Origin: Macrosoma leucophasiata
Lineage: Eukaryota > Arthropoda > Insecta > Lepidoptera > Hedylidae
NCBI GenBank assembly: GCA_036365455.1
Contig: JAWQUS010000027.1
Location: forward strand, 20,944,501-21,008,500
Direction: 5' to 3'
Length of the DNA: 64,000 nucleotides
Below, in pieces: positions 41,733-52,863 of the stretch. The position numbers and the translations under genes were made by a program. Positions within the stretch are counted from its first letter, which is position 1. Each line of letters starts with the position of its first letter. The notes below the pieces were generated by a model that was not told where the DNA came from, ran no database searches, and saw only the letters and a list, made by a program, of their open reading frames with translations.

Positions 41733-42059
41733 TTTTATATTATTTCGCATTAACACATGCTTGTGAAATACATTTTATTTTAAAGAAAAATGGAAAGAAA
41801 AATTTGACTTCAGGCGAGACTCGAACTCGCGGCCTACTGGGAATCTAGTCCAGCCGCTCTTCCAATTGAGCTACTGAAGTCCTGCCCGATTTGTCAAATC
41901 TTTCCTTCACATTTATTGCATTGCTTTATGGTAGCAGTAGCGCCATCTATTGCCAACTATGCTAGTTAGGCAGAGCGGCTGGACTAGATTCCCAGTAGGC
42001 CGCGAGTTCGAGTCTCGCCTGAAGTCAAATTTTTCTTTCCATTTTTCTTTAAAATAAAA
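41733..42059. repeat. tRNA-like foldback element with 12-bp TSD
   Basis: Left arm with antisense tRNA-like sequence (ending GAGCTACTGAAGTC at about 41880), a centre (CATTGCTTTATGGTAGCAGT), and a right arm with the sense 3' half of the same sequence (41973-42027). AGAACAATGGCG is duplicated at 41721-41732 and 42060-42071, inside another repeat. Confidence 0.82.
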
Positions 42060-42119
42060 AGAACAATGGCGGTCACATCATTACATACCACCTTGTAGAA
42101 ATTAAATTTACGGCATAAT

Positions 42120-42760
42120 AATATAATAATAGGGGGGCAGAGCAGCTTGTGGCGAGCTGTTGGTGAGTAGCGACACCACCCCCTACCATCATCTCGAGTT
42201 CCTCCGAGAGAACTGGGCTCCGCCTCGTCCGCCACACAGAGGTACGGCCGGACGGAGCATCAGGTCTCTCGCCTCTGGCTTGCCTTCATTGGCCGGTCAG
42301 AGTGGGGCGCTAGAGGTATGGCATTTGCAGAAATTTAGATAATAGGCTGTTTGTCTAAATTTCTGCAAGAGCCATACACTCGGGGGTGGAAGTGTCTAAA
42401 GGCATAATAGCGGTGAAGCCCGCTCCGAGCTCGAGATTACTCGCTCGTGATGGTGAAACCGGGGCCACACCTCTCGACATCCCCAGCCTCTCTCAACAGT
42501 GTTGCCCCCTGTCGACCATCGGGTTGGCTGTTTGGGGGGCCCACCAAGGAGAGGCGAGTCACCACCTGCCTAAAATAGGATTCGATAATGTGAGATGTTG
42601 AATATAGGCAGGTGCCGGATCTCACTCCATAGGCCCAGCCAGCTAGTCCCCCCAGTTCACCCACATAGCCCAAAGTTTGGCGAATCACTTATCATTATAA
42701 TAGCCCCATTATATTCTGCGGGGTCTGTCTGTGCCTGTATTAACTATTGATGCAGTCAGA
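42120..42760. repeat. Unidentified GC-rich structured segment
   Basis: GC-rich in an AT-rich setting. It contains a 20-bp stem-loop (42317-42376) and a 10-bp stem (42563-42572 with 42605-42614). It may be the structured 5' region of a LINE, but no family could be named and no ORF is convincing. Confidence 0.4.
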
Positions 42761-42899
42761 GAGAGGTCCCGCCGAATATAACCCATTACAAAGTAGATCA
42801 AAATTCTCGAAAGGGCCTCTACGTGTTGGACCTCCCATGTCCCCGCGCAAGCCTGACAAAGGTCCGGGGTTCAAATTGGACCCCGTGCTGACGAGAGTA

Positions 42900-43255
42900 A
42901 TAATGGCAACCCATTATACGTCCCACTGCTGGCCACGAGTCTCTCCTCTTTTTGGGGGGAGGCCTGGAGCTTACTCCACCACGCTGCTCCAATGCGGATT
43001 GGTGGAGGTGGGTGGGTTAGTGGCCAACCCACTGTCGGATGTTTTCAAACCGCCCATAAGGCCTCCGACAAGGTTTAACGACTGCTATCCATCGATAGCA
43101 ACCGGGACCGATGGCTTAATGTGCCCTCCGAAGCACGGAAACGCGCATTTAATTTGCCACTAGCGGTCACCCATCACACTACCCGACCGCGCCCGTAGTG
43201 CTTAACCGAGCAGATCGCTTACGATCTACACCAGCCGCTGGGCCATGCGCGCTTC
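42900..43255 (-). repeat. 5S-rRNA-derived SINE (family B), full length
   Basis: Antisense: AATGGCAACCCATTATACGT at the 3' end, GCGGTCACCCATCACACTAC and GCCCGTAGTGCTTAACCGAG in the 5S part, GGGCCATGCGCGCTTC at the head. Confidence 0.82.
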
Positions 43256-44079
43256 AGTTTACGGCATATTCTCTCCTAATGAAGCACAACACTATTTTGA
43301 GCATCTCAGGGGATCATCCATTCATTTTTTTTTTATCTTTCGACTGGAATGATAATGTGTCAGTCACTGTCAAAAACACACACGTGGAACAAAATAAATT
43401 AGTTTTAAAAAGTATCTAATAAGAATACAAAGCAGACTGTCGTCGTATAAATTAAATTAAAAAGAATTTTGCAAGTAAATTAACCCTGCAAATGCAAATT
43501 CCCTGTCCCTTTACACACTGCACAATGGCTTAAACAGAGCAAATGCTCACATGTGATTCATGGGACTGGCAACCTGTTAAAATAAGTATTTATGGGGAGC
43601 TCCTATACAACAAACGTGCTTTTCCCGCTTTTAATAATGGCGCGGAACCCTTTATACGCGAGTACATCTCGCATTTTGCAAATTTTTTTTTTATATTTAC
43701 TACACTTAAATATTTATCATTGTCAAAATGTTCTTCGTTTTTTTACTAAGTTTTTTTTTCTAATACAAAAGAAGCCAGAAAAAATGCTGTAAGTCGCTGG
43801 TCAAACTGACCTTGGACTTCACATTACGCAGTCGTGCACGTAATAAAGACAATTTTGTTATTATATGAACGAGTTGTTATGCTGCATTATTTTCAATGGA
43901 ATTCTACTTTTGATTTCTAATATAACTTCACGCGTAGTCCGAAGAGGTAGGCAGAGAAAGGAGGTGGAAAAACATGCATTCCAATTGAAAAATAAACTTT
44001 CGGGACGCCCGAATAACTTGAACTAAATCTAGCAATAATTTGAACTCGCAGAATAGTATACTGTTTTTAATGTCATAAA

Positions 44080-44220
44080 GCTGGCAGACAAGCAGACGGG
44101 CCACCTGGTGGAAAGTGGTCACCGTCGCCTATGAACATTTGCAACACCAGGGGAGTTGCCAGCCTGCCAGCCCTGAAGGACTCTTTTGATGCCATTTTTG
44201 AAGAACCCCAATCTGTTCTG
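44080..44220. repeat. LINE 3'-UTR fragment (AGACGGGCCACC)
   Basis: AGCAGACGGGCCACCTGGTG, then GAACATTTGCAACACCAGGG. The same order is found at 38105-38240. Confidence 0.65.
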
Positions 44221-44249
44221 TGGTTGCGCTATTTAATTTTGAAATAGTT

Positions 44250-44530
44250 TACTGGTGGTAGAGCTCCAGTGACGGAGCTCGCGGGCGTAGGCACCGCCGC
44301 ATTACCTAATATACTTGCCGCTAAATGGTAGTGCTCAGCACTATTGTGTTCCAGTCAGGTGGTAATGTAATTTCCGGCACAGAAGCATTACACCTTAGGC
44401 CTCAGAAGTAGTAACGCATCTGCATTTTGAGCTTGGTCTTAGTGTGGGTGTCTATAGGCTGCAGTCATCACTAAACATCAATGTGAACTGCATGCTTGTT
44501 TGCCACTTCCATAACATAAAAAAAAAAATA
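44250..44530 (+). repeat. Repeat family A, full length
   Basis: TTACTGGTGGTAGAGCTCCA to CCACTTCCATAACATAAAAA. Confidence 0.82.
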
Positions 44531-44705
44531 ACTTGAGGAAAACTGTGGGTTTGATTGAGAGAGAAGGAGCCGGCCTGACGCTGCCATATAGCAAAACAAC
44601 CTGACATCCTGAGACCTGAGTCTTAGGACTGCCAACGCATCTGTGATGATGTGACATGATTTTGACTTCTAGTTTATATCAAAAGGCTGCAGCCGTCCAC
44701 ATCTC

Positions 44706-44771
44706 ATCTTGTAGGATTGTTTGTCACAATCTATCTATATAGATAGATTGTGACAAACAATCCTACAAGAT
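44706..44771. repeat. 66-bp perfect palindrome
   Basis: Centre CTATCTATATAGATAG, with each 33-nt half the exact complement of the other, no spacer. The outer words are ATCTTGTAGG and CCTACAAGAT. Confidence 0.85.
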
Positions 44772-44997
44772 ATATATATAAATCAATTGCTATTCGTTAG
44801 TCTCGTTAAAACTCGAAAACGGCTTCACTAATTTGGCTAATTTTGATTTTGAATGATTTTTGGAAGTCCAGGGAAGGTTTAAAAGGTTAGAAAATATGAA
44901 GAAATTGAAGGGAAATAGTAAAAACCACAATTTTATTTTCCCATACATACATTATTTCATTGTGAGGCAATACGAAGTTTGCCGGGTCAGCTAGTCA
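44772..44997 (+). mobile_element. Probable Helitron-like repeat (CAGCTAG end)
   Basis: GCTATTCGTTAGTCTCGTTA, TTTTTGGAAGTCCAGGGAAG, ending GTTTGCCGGGTCAGCTAG then T. A CTAG-T end fits Helitrons. The 5' end and hairpin are not proven. Confidence 0.45.
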
Positions 44998-45849
44998 TTA
45001 CATAAAAAAAACCATATCGATATCGTGCCTTTGCACGGACAAGAACTTAATAAAAAAATATACATATTGTTATCATAAACTTACGTATGAATCTTCTAAG
45101 TTGTGGTATGTTAAGAAATGTGTAAGGAACATTACCCACAAAACGTAAGAGGTGCGATTGTCTTCAGCAAGCCATCAACCGACTATGCATGTTGTTTATA
45201 CTGGAAATGTGGATTTACATAGAGTTGTTGTTATAGTTCAGATGTTATTTAAAATGTGCTTTATGAAAGTTTTACTACTTCACTAGTTGATTGGAATATA
45301 CATGACAATTAAATACAATAAACAATTAAATACAATAAATGTTAATAAACAAAATAGATCTTGATATTAATTTCAATGTTTAATGATCACAAACCAAACA
45401 GTAAAACCAATCGCTGAATGGCAGTGTTCAGCGTTAACCTAACCGTGACTTTGCATTGATGAAACATTCACATAAAAACATGTTAAAATGGTAGATTTGA
45501 CAGCAGTACGAACGCTAGCACCAACAAGACATTTATCGCAATGCATACTTTATGCGACGAGTTGCGAAACATCATCATGTTTAATGTTTTTAGTGCAAAC
45601 TAGGGGTAATGCAATCAGTAAGCTAATGTACATACCCGTCTTTGCGAATATTTCACTTTTCTGCGAAATAATTATGTTTATAGCAGTGTCAATTACTAAT
45701 GTATCCACTTCATCTAGTCTAGTACTTTCTTTCGTTTCCTTTTCTTATTTTACGGATATTCCATTGTCTCATTAAATGGAATGCTATTAATTTCAGCAAA
45801 TTTCACAAGGACAAAAATGCGCTTCAAATCAGTTATTTAATAATTGTAC

Positions 45850-46030
45850 TATTATTTTTCGCAATAACACATGCGAGTGATCTTTAGAAATTAAAGAAAA
45901 AACGGAAAGAAAAACGGTAGGACTTCGGTAGTTTAGTGGTAAAGCGGCTGGACTGGTTATCCTGAGGTCGCAGGTACGATTCCTGCCCGAATCCAAATTT
46001 TTCTTTCCGTATTTTCTTTAATTTCTAGTT
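45850..46030 (+). repeat. tRNA-like foldback element, second subfamily, intact
   Basis: Arms TTTTTCGCAATAACACATGC and TTTCTTTAATTTCTA. Inside is GACTTCGGTAGTTTAGTGGT, then GGTCGCAGGTACGATTCCTG, tRNA-like with A and B boxes but a mutated T loop. Confidence 0.7.
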
Positions 46031-46844
46031 ATTTAATAATTTTGACTTATTACAAGCTCTAATAATATAGGTAAGTATTCCGGATTCTCTAAGGAATTTA
46101 AGAAAAAATTATTGACAAGTTGTTTAACAGTGGCATCAATGAATATTCTCAGATTTCTTGACCCATAAATATGCAATTTTCCTAAGACCTCGAGAGAGAG
46201 TTTCAGCGGTGAGTAACTAGATCAGCATTGGCTAAAAATCCTAAAAACTGTTTCTTTTTCGAACTCGTATACTTATTAGTTGCTTTTAGCCTCAGAAATA
46301 AATAATCATAATTGTTGTTGTTTTAACGTTAAAACATTTTGCCATAGCTTCGTTATGATGAAATTAAATAAAAGGTTTTTTTCAATCTTAAGCCTTGCAT
46401 AAGCGCCATTAGCTAATTTATACATTTTATCAATAAAAATGTAGAATATTGTTGAATAATTTAATTCAACCTATTGAACCTATATTACTTTATTAACGGT
46501 TTCATCAGCTCTATAAATATCTCCGCACGTCTTGACACGTACGCAATTTTCCTATTGTGCCGGTTACACCGTGGGAATTAGTCGTACTTGATAACACTAT
46601 GGTTTACGTACTGTGTGTGCCTCTGGCATGCTAAACATAAGCCGTAAATATGGACCTCAAGGGAGTCACCTTGTCGCTCGAGACTTTTATTGCGCTACAG
46701 GAGTTTGAAGAATGTTTTTTAGGGTTATTAAAATATTTTTTTTATAATAATGTTTCGAACCTTCATCTACCTATGTAAATAAAAATGAATCAGCGAAATG
46801 AACCTACAAACATATAAAATCGCTAACTTCCAAACAACTGCAAC

Positions 46845-47125
46845 TTTTTTTTTTAATGTAATGGAAGTGTTAAACAAGCTTGCAGTTCACATTGATGTAA
46901 AGTGATAACCGCAGCCTATAGACACCCACACAAAGACCAAGGTCAAAATGCAGATGCGTTACCACTCCTGAGGCCTAAGGTGTTGAGCCTCTGTGCCGGC
47001 AATTACAGGGCCGTACATTACCACCTGACCGGAACACGATAGTGCTGAACACTACCATTTAGCGGCAAGTATATTAGGTAATGCGGTGGTGACTACGCCC
47101 GCGAGCTCCGTCACTGGAACCTTCC
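46845..47125 (-). repeat. Repeat family A, full length
   Basis: TTTTTTTTAATGTAATGGAA to GAGCTCCGTCACTGGAACCT. Confidence 0.8.
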
Positions 47126-47434
47126 CTGTAAATAAAAATGAATCAGCAAATGTGCCTGACAAACATATAAAATAGCTAACATCCAAACAACTGTACCAAA
47201 TTGCATTCATCTTTCTTTTATGTGTTAGTTATTGTCACGAGAAGGTTTGCATGATATGAAAACCTTACTTTGGGCGAGATTGGGAGGGCGACCCCCATTC
47301 TGTCATCCATGAATCCATGAAAGAATCGTTTTGTCGTTTTGTCGTTTGAAGAAAGGTTCTGTCGTTGAACAACAGATAAACGAAACATTCTGTCGGCGTT
47401 TCATTCGACAGAGAAACGTTTGTAGGAGATGTAC

Positions 47435-47610
47435 GTTTCTTCACGCCAGGTCCCTAAAGGGGTAGGCAGAGAGTGTAGAGCGCCAGATATCCCGGTCCTG
47501 ACTTACCTCTCGTGCCTCATCATTCTCTTCATACATGCACGCCGATTCCTAAGACTTTTGACTGCACCATCAGACAGAACTCGACCTATTTGGTCATGGT
47601 AGGTCAGCCT
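47435..47610 (-). mobile_element. RTE-like LINE 3' fragment
   Basis: CTTCACGCCAGGTCCCTAAA, then the complement of the ORF end seen at 27120-27310 (TACATGCACGCCGATTCCTA). Confidence 0.75.
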
Positions 47611-47624
47611 TGTACGAGATAAGT

Positions 47625-47735
47625 TTCAGAATCATTTTTTTTCGCCAGCGATTGCTCGCAACCTTCACCAGATCGTCAGTCTACCTCGTCGGGAGGCCTG
47701 CTTACGCTTCGTCTTCCAGTTTAGTTAATAAGCTC
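47625..47735 (-). mobile_element. LINE ORF fragment (GRPP... type)
   Basis: The - strand contains GGAAGACGAAGCGTAAGCAG and GATCTGGTGAAGGTTGCGAG, matching the coding words of 30060-30120. It is frameshifted. Confidence 0.6.
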
Positions 47736-48174
47736 ATTAATGGTGTATCCAACAGTGGATCTTATGTAGAAGAATTGACTTCTGTAAAACATAAAAATAA
47801 ACTTAAATGTTATGACTCCATTATGTCACGCATAACAATAAATAAAGAAAGAAATCAGGTCACAGCCGTCGCGGCCCATTTCAAACCGTTATCTCCTGGC
47901 TTTCGCGTATTATCGCTTTCTTTACTGCACCTACACTTTCACAGATATTACCATAGACGCGCCTATGTCGTCTATTTTTATGCGTAACTTCAAGACTGCC
48001 TTTCTTGAAGTGGTAGCCAGAGATATATCAAATATTAGATATGATTTTTTTGAGATGTTTATTAAAATTGGCGAATCAATTGACATTTATCGGGTGTATT
48101 ACTGAATGGGAATAACCCACCCAGAGACATATAAAATATGTATTTTTTAGATTATTAATAAATAAATAAAAATT

Positions 48175-48475
48175 TAACTGCCTCAGTAGCCTAGTGGTAG
48201 CAGGCCACTATTACTACGCTGGGGTCCTGGGTTTGATTCCCGGGCTATCAGAGATAATGGTGTAAAGTCCTTTATCAGTGGTTCTATTGGGATTTCTCCA
48301 TTTTCTGGAAAATTCCCCGTACCTCGAAGTAATATGCCCGGAGATGTCAACAGGCTCGTCACCTGTTACATGGGCCAAAACGTAACAGGCGAAAAGTGGG
48401 TGTTTGCATGTGTTCTTGAATGCATGCATTTATCACTGCCTAGCCCTTCGGGGCATACAGGCGTGATGATACGTT
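48175..48475 (+). repeat. tRNA-derived SINE (family C), full length
   Basis: GCCTCAGTAGCCTAGTGGTA head, GGGTTTGATTCCCGG B box, body to GGCATACAGGCGTGATGATA. Confidence 0.8.
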
Positions 48476-48479
48476 TCTT

Positions 48480-48625
48480 AAATAAAATAAATACGCTTAC
48501 ATTCACGGCCCACACTAGATATAAACCTGTATCGTGGGTACCTACCGTTGTAAACACACAAATACCCAGACCCGAAGAAAATTGGTAGGCCATACATATT
48601 TGTCCCGGTGCGGGAATCGAACCCA
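48480..48625 (-). repeat. tRNA-derived SINE (family D), partial
   Basis: AATACGCTTACATTCACGGC, then AAACACACAAATACCCAGAC, then GTGCGGGAATCGAACCCAC. Confidence 0.65.
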
Positions 48626-49214
48626 CCCAAGAGACCTGGCGTAAAGTACATACTTTGGACGTAACAGTACTAAGTATTTTGACTGATTGTAGACTTTCAT
48701 GTAGATGTTTAAAGGCTACAATATTACTTACCATCGATGTCAACTGTATGCTTGTAACAAACAAGCAAGACTAATACGGAGAGTTGCATAAACCCTTGTG
48801 CGAGAAAAATGAAATTATGTTTAAAATACAAGCTCTTATAGCTCACAAATATGTTAACAATTGTATTGAAAATTGAAAAACAATTCTATCCCTTTCTTTT
48901 ACTAATCAAATAACAAGGATAACAATACATAATTATCGTGAATTAGGTCTCCAATGTCGTAACATTTAGTCCACTTTCCTAAAACTATTTGTAACAGTTG
49001 ACAAGTAGGTATTTCCAAAAAAACCTTACACCATCAGTAAGTAAGTAATCTTGTGTTAATTGTCAAACGGTGTAAGGTGCGTACGGGACCACACCTGCGG
49101 TTGCGCAACTCTTGTATAATACCAGGTAATACTCATTATGCGCTTTCGATAGATAATAATGTCCTTTGGGAAAAAACCGTCGTATTGCGAAAGGGCCTAA
49201 CTTAGGAACATTGT

Positions 49215-49480
49215 TCTTTTTTTAAATGTAATAGAAGTGGCAAACAAGCATGCAGTTCACATTGGTGTTAATTGATGACTGCAGCCTATAGACACTCACG
49301 CAAAGACCAAGGTCAAAATGTAGATGCGTTACCACTCCTAAGGTGGCTGTGCCGGAAATCACAGGGCCGTATATTACCACCTGACCGGAACACGATAGTG
49401 CTGAGCACTACCATTTAGCGGCAAGTATATTAGGTAATGCGGTGGTGCCTACGTCGGTCACTGGTGCTCTACCAATATCT
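49215..49480 (-). repeat. Repeat family A
   Basis: TTTTTTTAAATGTAATAGAA to TCACTGGTGCTCTACCA. Confidence 0.8.
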
Positions 49481-49699
49481 TTGTTTTAATGCATTTTTAT
49501 TCATATGCAATAATCGGGCTTTTATGCCTGTATTCCCTTTAGAACGGCATCGGGACGTCACGTCCCACCGCCTACTAGCGGAAGAATTTTCTTGTACTTG
49601 AAGAGAATTTTCCACTAGTGCGCCTCACGGACGGCAAGTATACAAATACACATTTTATTTAAATGTGTTAAGTGTGTACACTTAAAATCATGGTACAGT

Positions 49700-49940
49700 A
49701 TCCAACAAGAAATAATGCACATCGACCTCAGGAAGAGACGTCGGCTTATTTCGGATCTGTAGAGCGTTATCTTTTTCATACCTTTCCTATTTGACGTTTG
49801 TCGAGCATTTTGATCAAGTTTTGGCCAATACCGGACTACGGATGCTTACGTAGGCAGTGTGCAGCAGAGATAACGCTTTATGAAGTCACAACTAGCTGAT
49901 TGTCACTTTCATAGGCTCGATGTGCATTATTTCTTAATGA
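49700..49940. repeat. Foldback MITE (family F), best preserved copy
   Basis: CAAGAAATAATGCACATCGA to TCGATGTGCATTATTTCTTA, with a centre containing CTACGGATGCTTACGTAGGC. Confidence 0.8.
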
Positions 49941-50079
49941 GCACTGTAAGCTTGTGTGTACTCCTTACATTAGCAAGTAAAATTGAATGGAAATACCTCG
50001 CTTGACGCTAGCACATCCGTAGTTTTCCTTATGGTTAGTGCGTTACTTTGGGGCGTTTCTATATGTGTTTGTATCTTCA

Positions 50080-50250
50080 CGCAAGTATCTTAACAAGTTA
50101 GGCAGGGAGCGTAGAGCGCCCGAGCCTCGACTTCATTCATCTCTCTCGTCATATATACACGCTCTGTGCTCTTGTCCCACCTTCGGGCAGTAATCGACCT
50201 ATTTGGTCAAGGTAGATTGTCATCAGTATTGGTCTTTTGCGACCATGGGA
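50080..50250 (-). mobile_element. Diverged RTE-like LINE 3' fragment
   Basis: GGCAGGGAGCGTAGAGCGCC, then GTAATCGACCTATTTGGTCA. Order as at 47450-47600 but more decayed. Confidence 0.55.
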
Positions 50251-50324
50251 GTTTCTCTGAAAAAGTTATTATACTGTTGTAGTACCTATAATATTGTGTA
50301 GTCGAATCGAAAAAACGACCGTTT

Positions 50325-50625
50325 CTTCTCTTTTTTTTTTTTTTATGTAACTGAAGTGTCAAACAAGCATGCAGTTCACATTGATGTTAAGTGATGACTG
50401 CAGCCTATAGACACCCACACAAAGACCAAGGTCAAAATGCAAATGCGTTACCACTCCTGAGGCCTAAGGTGTTATGCCTCTGTGCCGAAAATTACAGGGC
50501 CGTACATTACCACCTGACCGGAACACGATAGTGCTGAACACTACCATTTAGCGGCAAGTAAATCAGGTAATGCGGTGGTGCCTACGCCCGCGAGCTCCGT
50601 CACTGGAGCTCTACCACCAGTAATC
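50325..50625 (-). repeat. Repeat family A, full length
   Basis: T-rich start (50331-50345), ATGTAACTGAAGTGTCAAAC, to CTGGAGCTCTACCACCAGTA. Confidence 0.85.
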
Positions 50626-50634
50626 TCTATACTA

Positions 50635-50835
50635 TATAACTAGCGGCCCGCCCCAGTTTCGCCCGCGCTGCTCCGCTCCTATTAGTCATAGCGTGATGAT
50701 ATTTAACCTATAGCCTTCCTCAATAAATGGGCTATCTAACACTGTAAGAACTTTTCAAATCGGACCCGTAGTTCCTGAGACTAGCGCGTTCAAGCAAACA
50801 ACAAACAAAAACAAACTCTTCAGCTTTATAATACT
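50635..50835. repeat. Dispersed repeat (AACTAGCGGCCCG)
   Basis: AACTAGCGGCCCGCCCCAGT, then AAATCGGACCCGTAGTTCCT, ending CAGCTTTATAATACTAG. A related start is near 22550. The class is uncertain. Confidence 0.5.
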
Positions 50836-51004
50836 AGCACAGTCCAAAGAAAACGGACATGTTAATATAAATTATGTATTTGACATTGAAATATAATAAT
50901 TCAGTTTTTGAATTTCATACCCGATAGTCAAAAATGAGAAAATTAAACAAAATATTCGCACATTGATTCACTCAGCAGAGTTACAACTGAAATCAAGTTT
51001 TTCA

Positions 51005-51150
51005 AGGCAAGATTTACTGCTGGTAGAGCATCAGTGTCGGAGCTCGAGGACGTAGACACCACCAAATTACCTTATCTATCTGCCGCCAAATGGTAGTGTT
51101 CAACGCTATGGTGTTCCGATTAGAACTAGACTGGAACTCTACCACCAGTT
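51005..51150 (+). repeat. Repeat family A, 5' part
   Basis: TTTACTGCTGGTAGAGCATC to GGTGTTCCGATTAGAACT, then a short inverted piece. Confidence 0.65.
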
Positions 51151-51183
51151 AAAAAAGTAAATAAAAAGCTTGAATGTAAAACT

Positions 51184-51465
51184 TTACTGGTGGTAGAGCT
51201 CCAGTGACGGAGCTCGCGGGCGTAGACACCACCGCATTACCTAATATACTTGACGCTAAATGGTAGTGTTCAGCACTATCGTGTTCCGGTCAGGTGATAA
51301 TGTACGGCTCTGTAATTTCCGGCACAGAGGCATAACACCTTAGGCCTCAGGAGTGGTAACGCATCTGCATTTTGACCTTGGTCTTTGTGAGGGTGTCTAT
51401 AGGTTGCAGTCATCACTTGACATTAATTTGAACTGCCACTTCCATTACACATAAAAAAACAACTA
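51184..51465 (+). repeat. Repeat family A, full length
   Basis: TACTGGTGGTAGAGCTCCAG to CACTTCCATTACACATAAAA. Confidence 0.85.
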
Positions 51466-51784
51466 GAATCATACAGACAGTAATTCGTACATATTTCTTT
51501 ACGCCCTTTGGTGGCTTTGCCAATATGGTGGCAACCGGACCTAACTTCTGATTTTATCAACCTTTGAGAATTCATAGAATCAAACAAAAACCATCGAGTA
51601 ACAGACAACCATTGATATTATTTATATCATTGAGTCATTGTTCGGTCATGATATCCATGTAATTATTAAGTAGACTCAATAACAAGGCAATGGCCATCAA
51701 GGATAAGATCGTCTTATTTTTACGGTGTAATTAAATGCTTATTATAGTAACACAATCCAATGTCATTACTTTCGTCTGAATACG

Positions 51785-52285
51785 TAACTTCATAATTTCA
51801 CGCCTATAATCCTCGAAGCGCGCATGGCCCAGCGGCTGGTGTAGATCGTAAGCGATCTGCTCGGTTAAGCACTACGGGCGCGGTCGGGTAGTGTGATGGG
51901 TGACCGCTAGTGGCAAATTAAATGCGCGTTTCCGTGCATCGGAGGGCACGTTAAGCCGTCGGTCCCGGTTGCTATCGATGGATAGCAGTCGTTAAACCTT
52001 GTCGGAGGCCTTATGGGCGGTTTGAAAACATCCGACAGTGGGTTGGCCACTAACCCATCCACCTCCACCAATCCGCATTGGAGCAGCGTGGTGAAGTAAG
52101 CTCCAGGCCTCCCAAAAAAAAAGGGGAGAGACTCGTGCCCAGCAGTGGGACGTATAATGGGTTGCCATTATTATTATTATTAATCCTCGAAGGGGTACGC
52201 AGAGTAAATCCATGCATTCAAGCATACATGTAAACACCCACGATTCGCCGGTTGCCTTTTCGCCCATGTAACAGATGGCGAAAAC
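51785..52285 (-). repeat. tRNA-derived SINE (family C), split by 5S SINE
   Basis: GTAACTTCATAATTTCACGC before the insertion, CGAAGGGGTACGCAGAG to ATGTAACAGATGGCG after it. Confidence 0.7.
51819..52180 (+). mobile_element. 5S-rRNA-derived SINE (family B) with 12-bp TSD
   Basis: Starts CGCGCATGGCCCAGCGG. The 5S-like part contains CTCGGTTAAGCACTACGGGC and GTGATGGGTGACCGC. The body holds GGTCCCGGTTGCTATCGATG, and it ends AATGGGTTGCC plus (ATT)n. TAATCCTCGAAG is duplicated at 51807-51818 and 52181-52192, showing target-primed insertion into a family C SINE. Confidence 0.88.
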
Positions 52286-52798
52286 AAAAAGTACATATAT
52301 TATTTGTTATATTATCATAATAATTATTTTAATTACATTAAGTGATAAAATACCATGAAAGAACTGACTAGAGTATATTTGCCCATGACACGGTTTTTAT
52401 TAAGTTTAAGATAACTTTAGCCTGTATTTTTCCTCAATTTATAAGGCAATTTACTGTCTATCCCCATGCCAAATAATATAAATAAAGTTCTCAATTTAAC
52501 TCTGAAGAGATAACAAACCATCGTCGAATTAGTCAGCCCGTGACCACGGTAGCTGGAAAGCGACCCAAACCTCGGGTGTATGAAGAAGTTTGGGAGTGTT
52601 GTATACGCGAGAAAATCCGCAAGTTTAATTTCTACAAAATAACAAACCAAGCCTTAAAGCAACACCCATTTATCCAATGTTACGTTTACACCCATATCCT
52701 CCAATGGTTACCCTAAAAACTGTTTCAACAAATTAAAATATCCTCAAGTCACACAAGGCCCTTACTATTGTTAATGATTCACGAGTTCAGAGGTAACC

Positions 52799-52814
52799 GT
52801 GCGCCTGCGCAGTG
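52799..52814. promoter_or_regulatory. Possible NRF1-type site upstream of ACE-C
   Basis: GTGCGCCTGCGCAGTG lies 50 bp before the chosen ATG and matches the NRF1/erect-wing core GCGCCTGCGCA. No TATA box was found. The site may mark a promoter or lie in the 5' UTR. This is motif-based only. Confidence 0.3.
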
Positions 52815-52863
52815 TTTGACGCGTTTGCAACCACACAACACGCACCACTGGTTGCCGACAACC

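Larger units (their letters stand above)
35531..52767. other. ACE-B / ACE-C intergenic region, repeats only
   Basis: About 17 kb. Itemised repeats cover much of it. Stretches 35870-36540, 36730-37320, 38400-38940, 39750-40020, 43260-43900, 45000-45840, 46030-46840, 48780-49210 and 52290-52760 show only AT-rich DNA. No ORF in them has coding character or a recognised domain. Confidence 0.6.

Noticed and set aside
45488..45775. 95-codon ORF on + strand in the ACE-B/ACE-C interval
   Set aside because: It has no recognised domain, no splice context and no repeat of a coding pattern, in AT-rich DNA. The length is compatible with chance.
47610..47987. 125-codon ORF on + strand
   Set aside because: Its first third is the antisense of a LINE coding fragment (47625-47735) and the rest shows no family resemblance.
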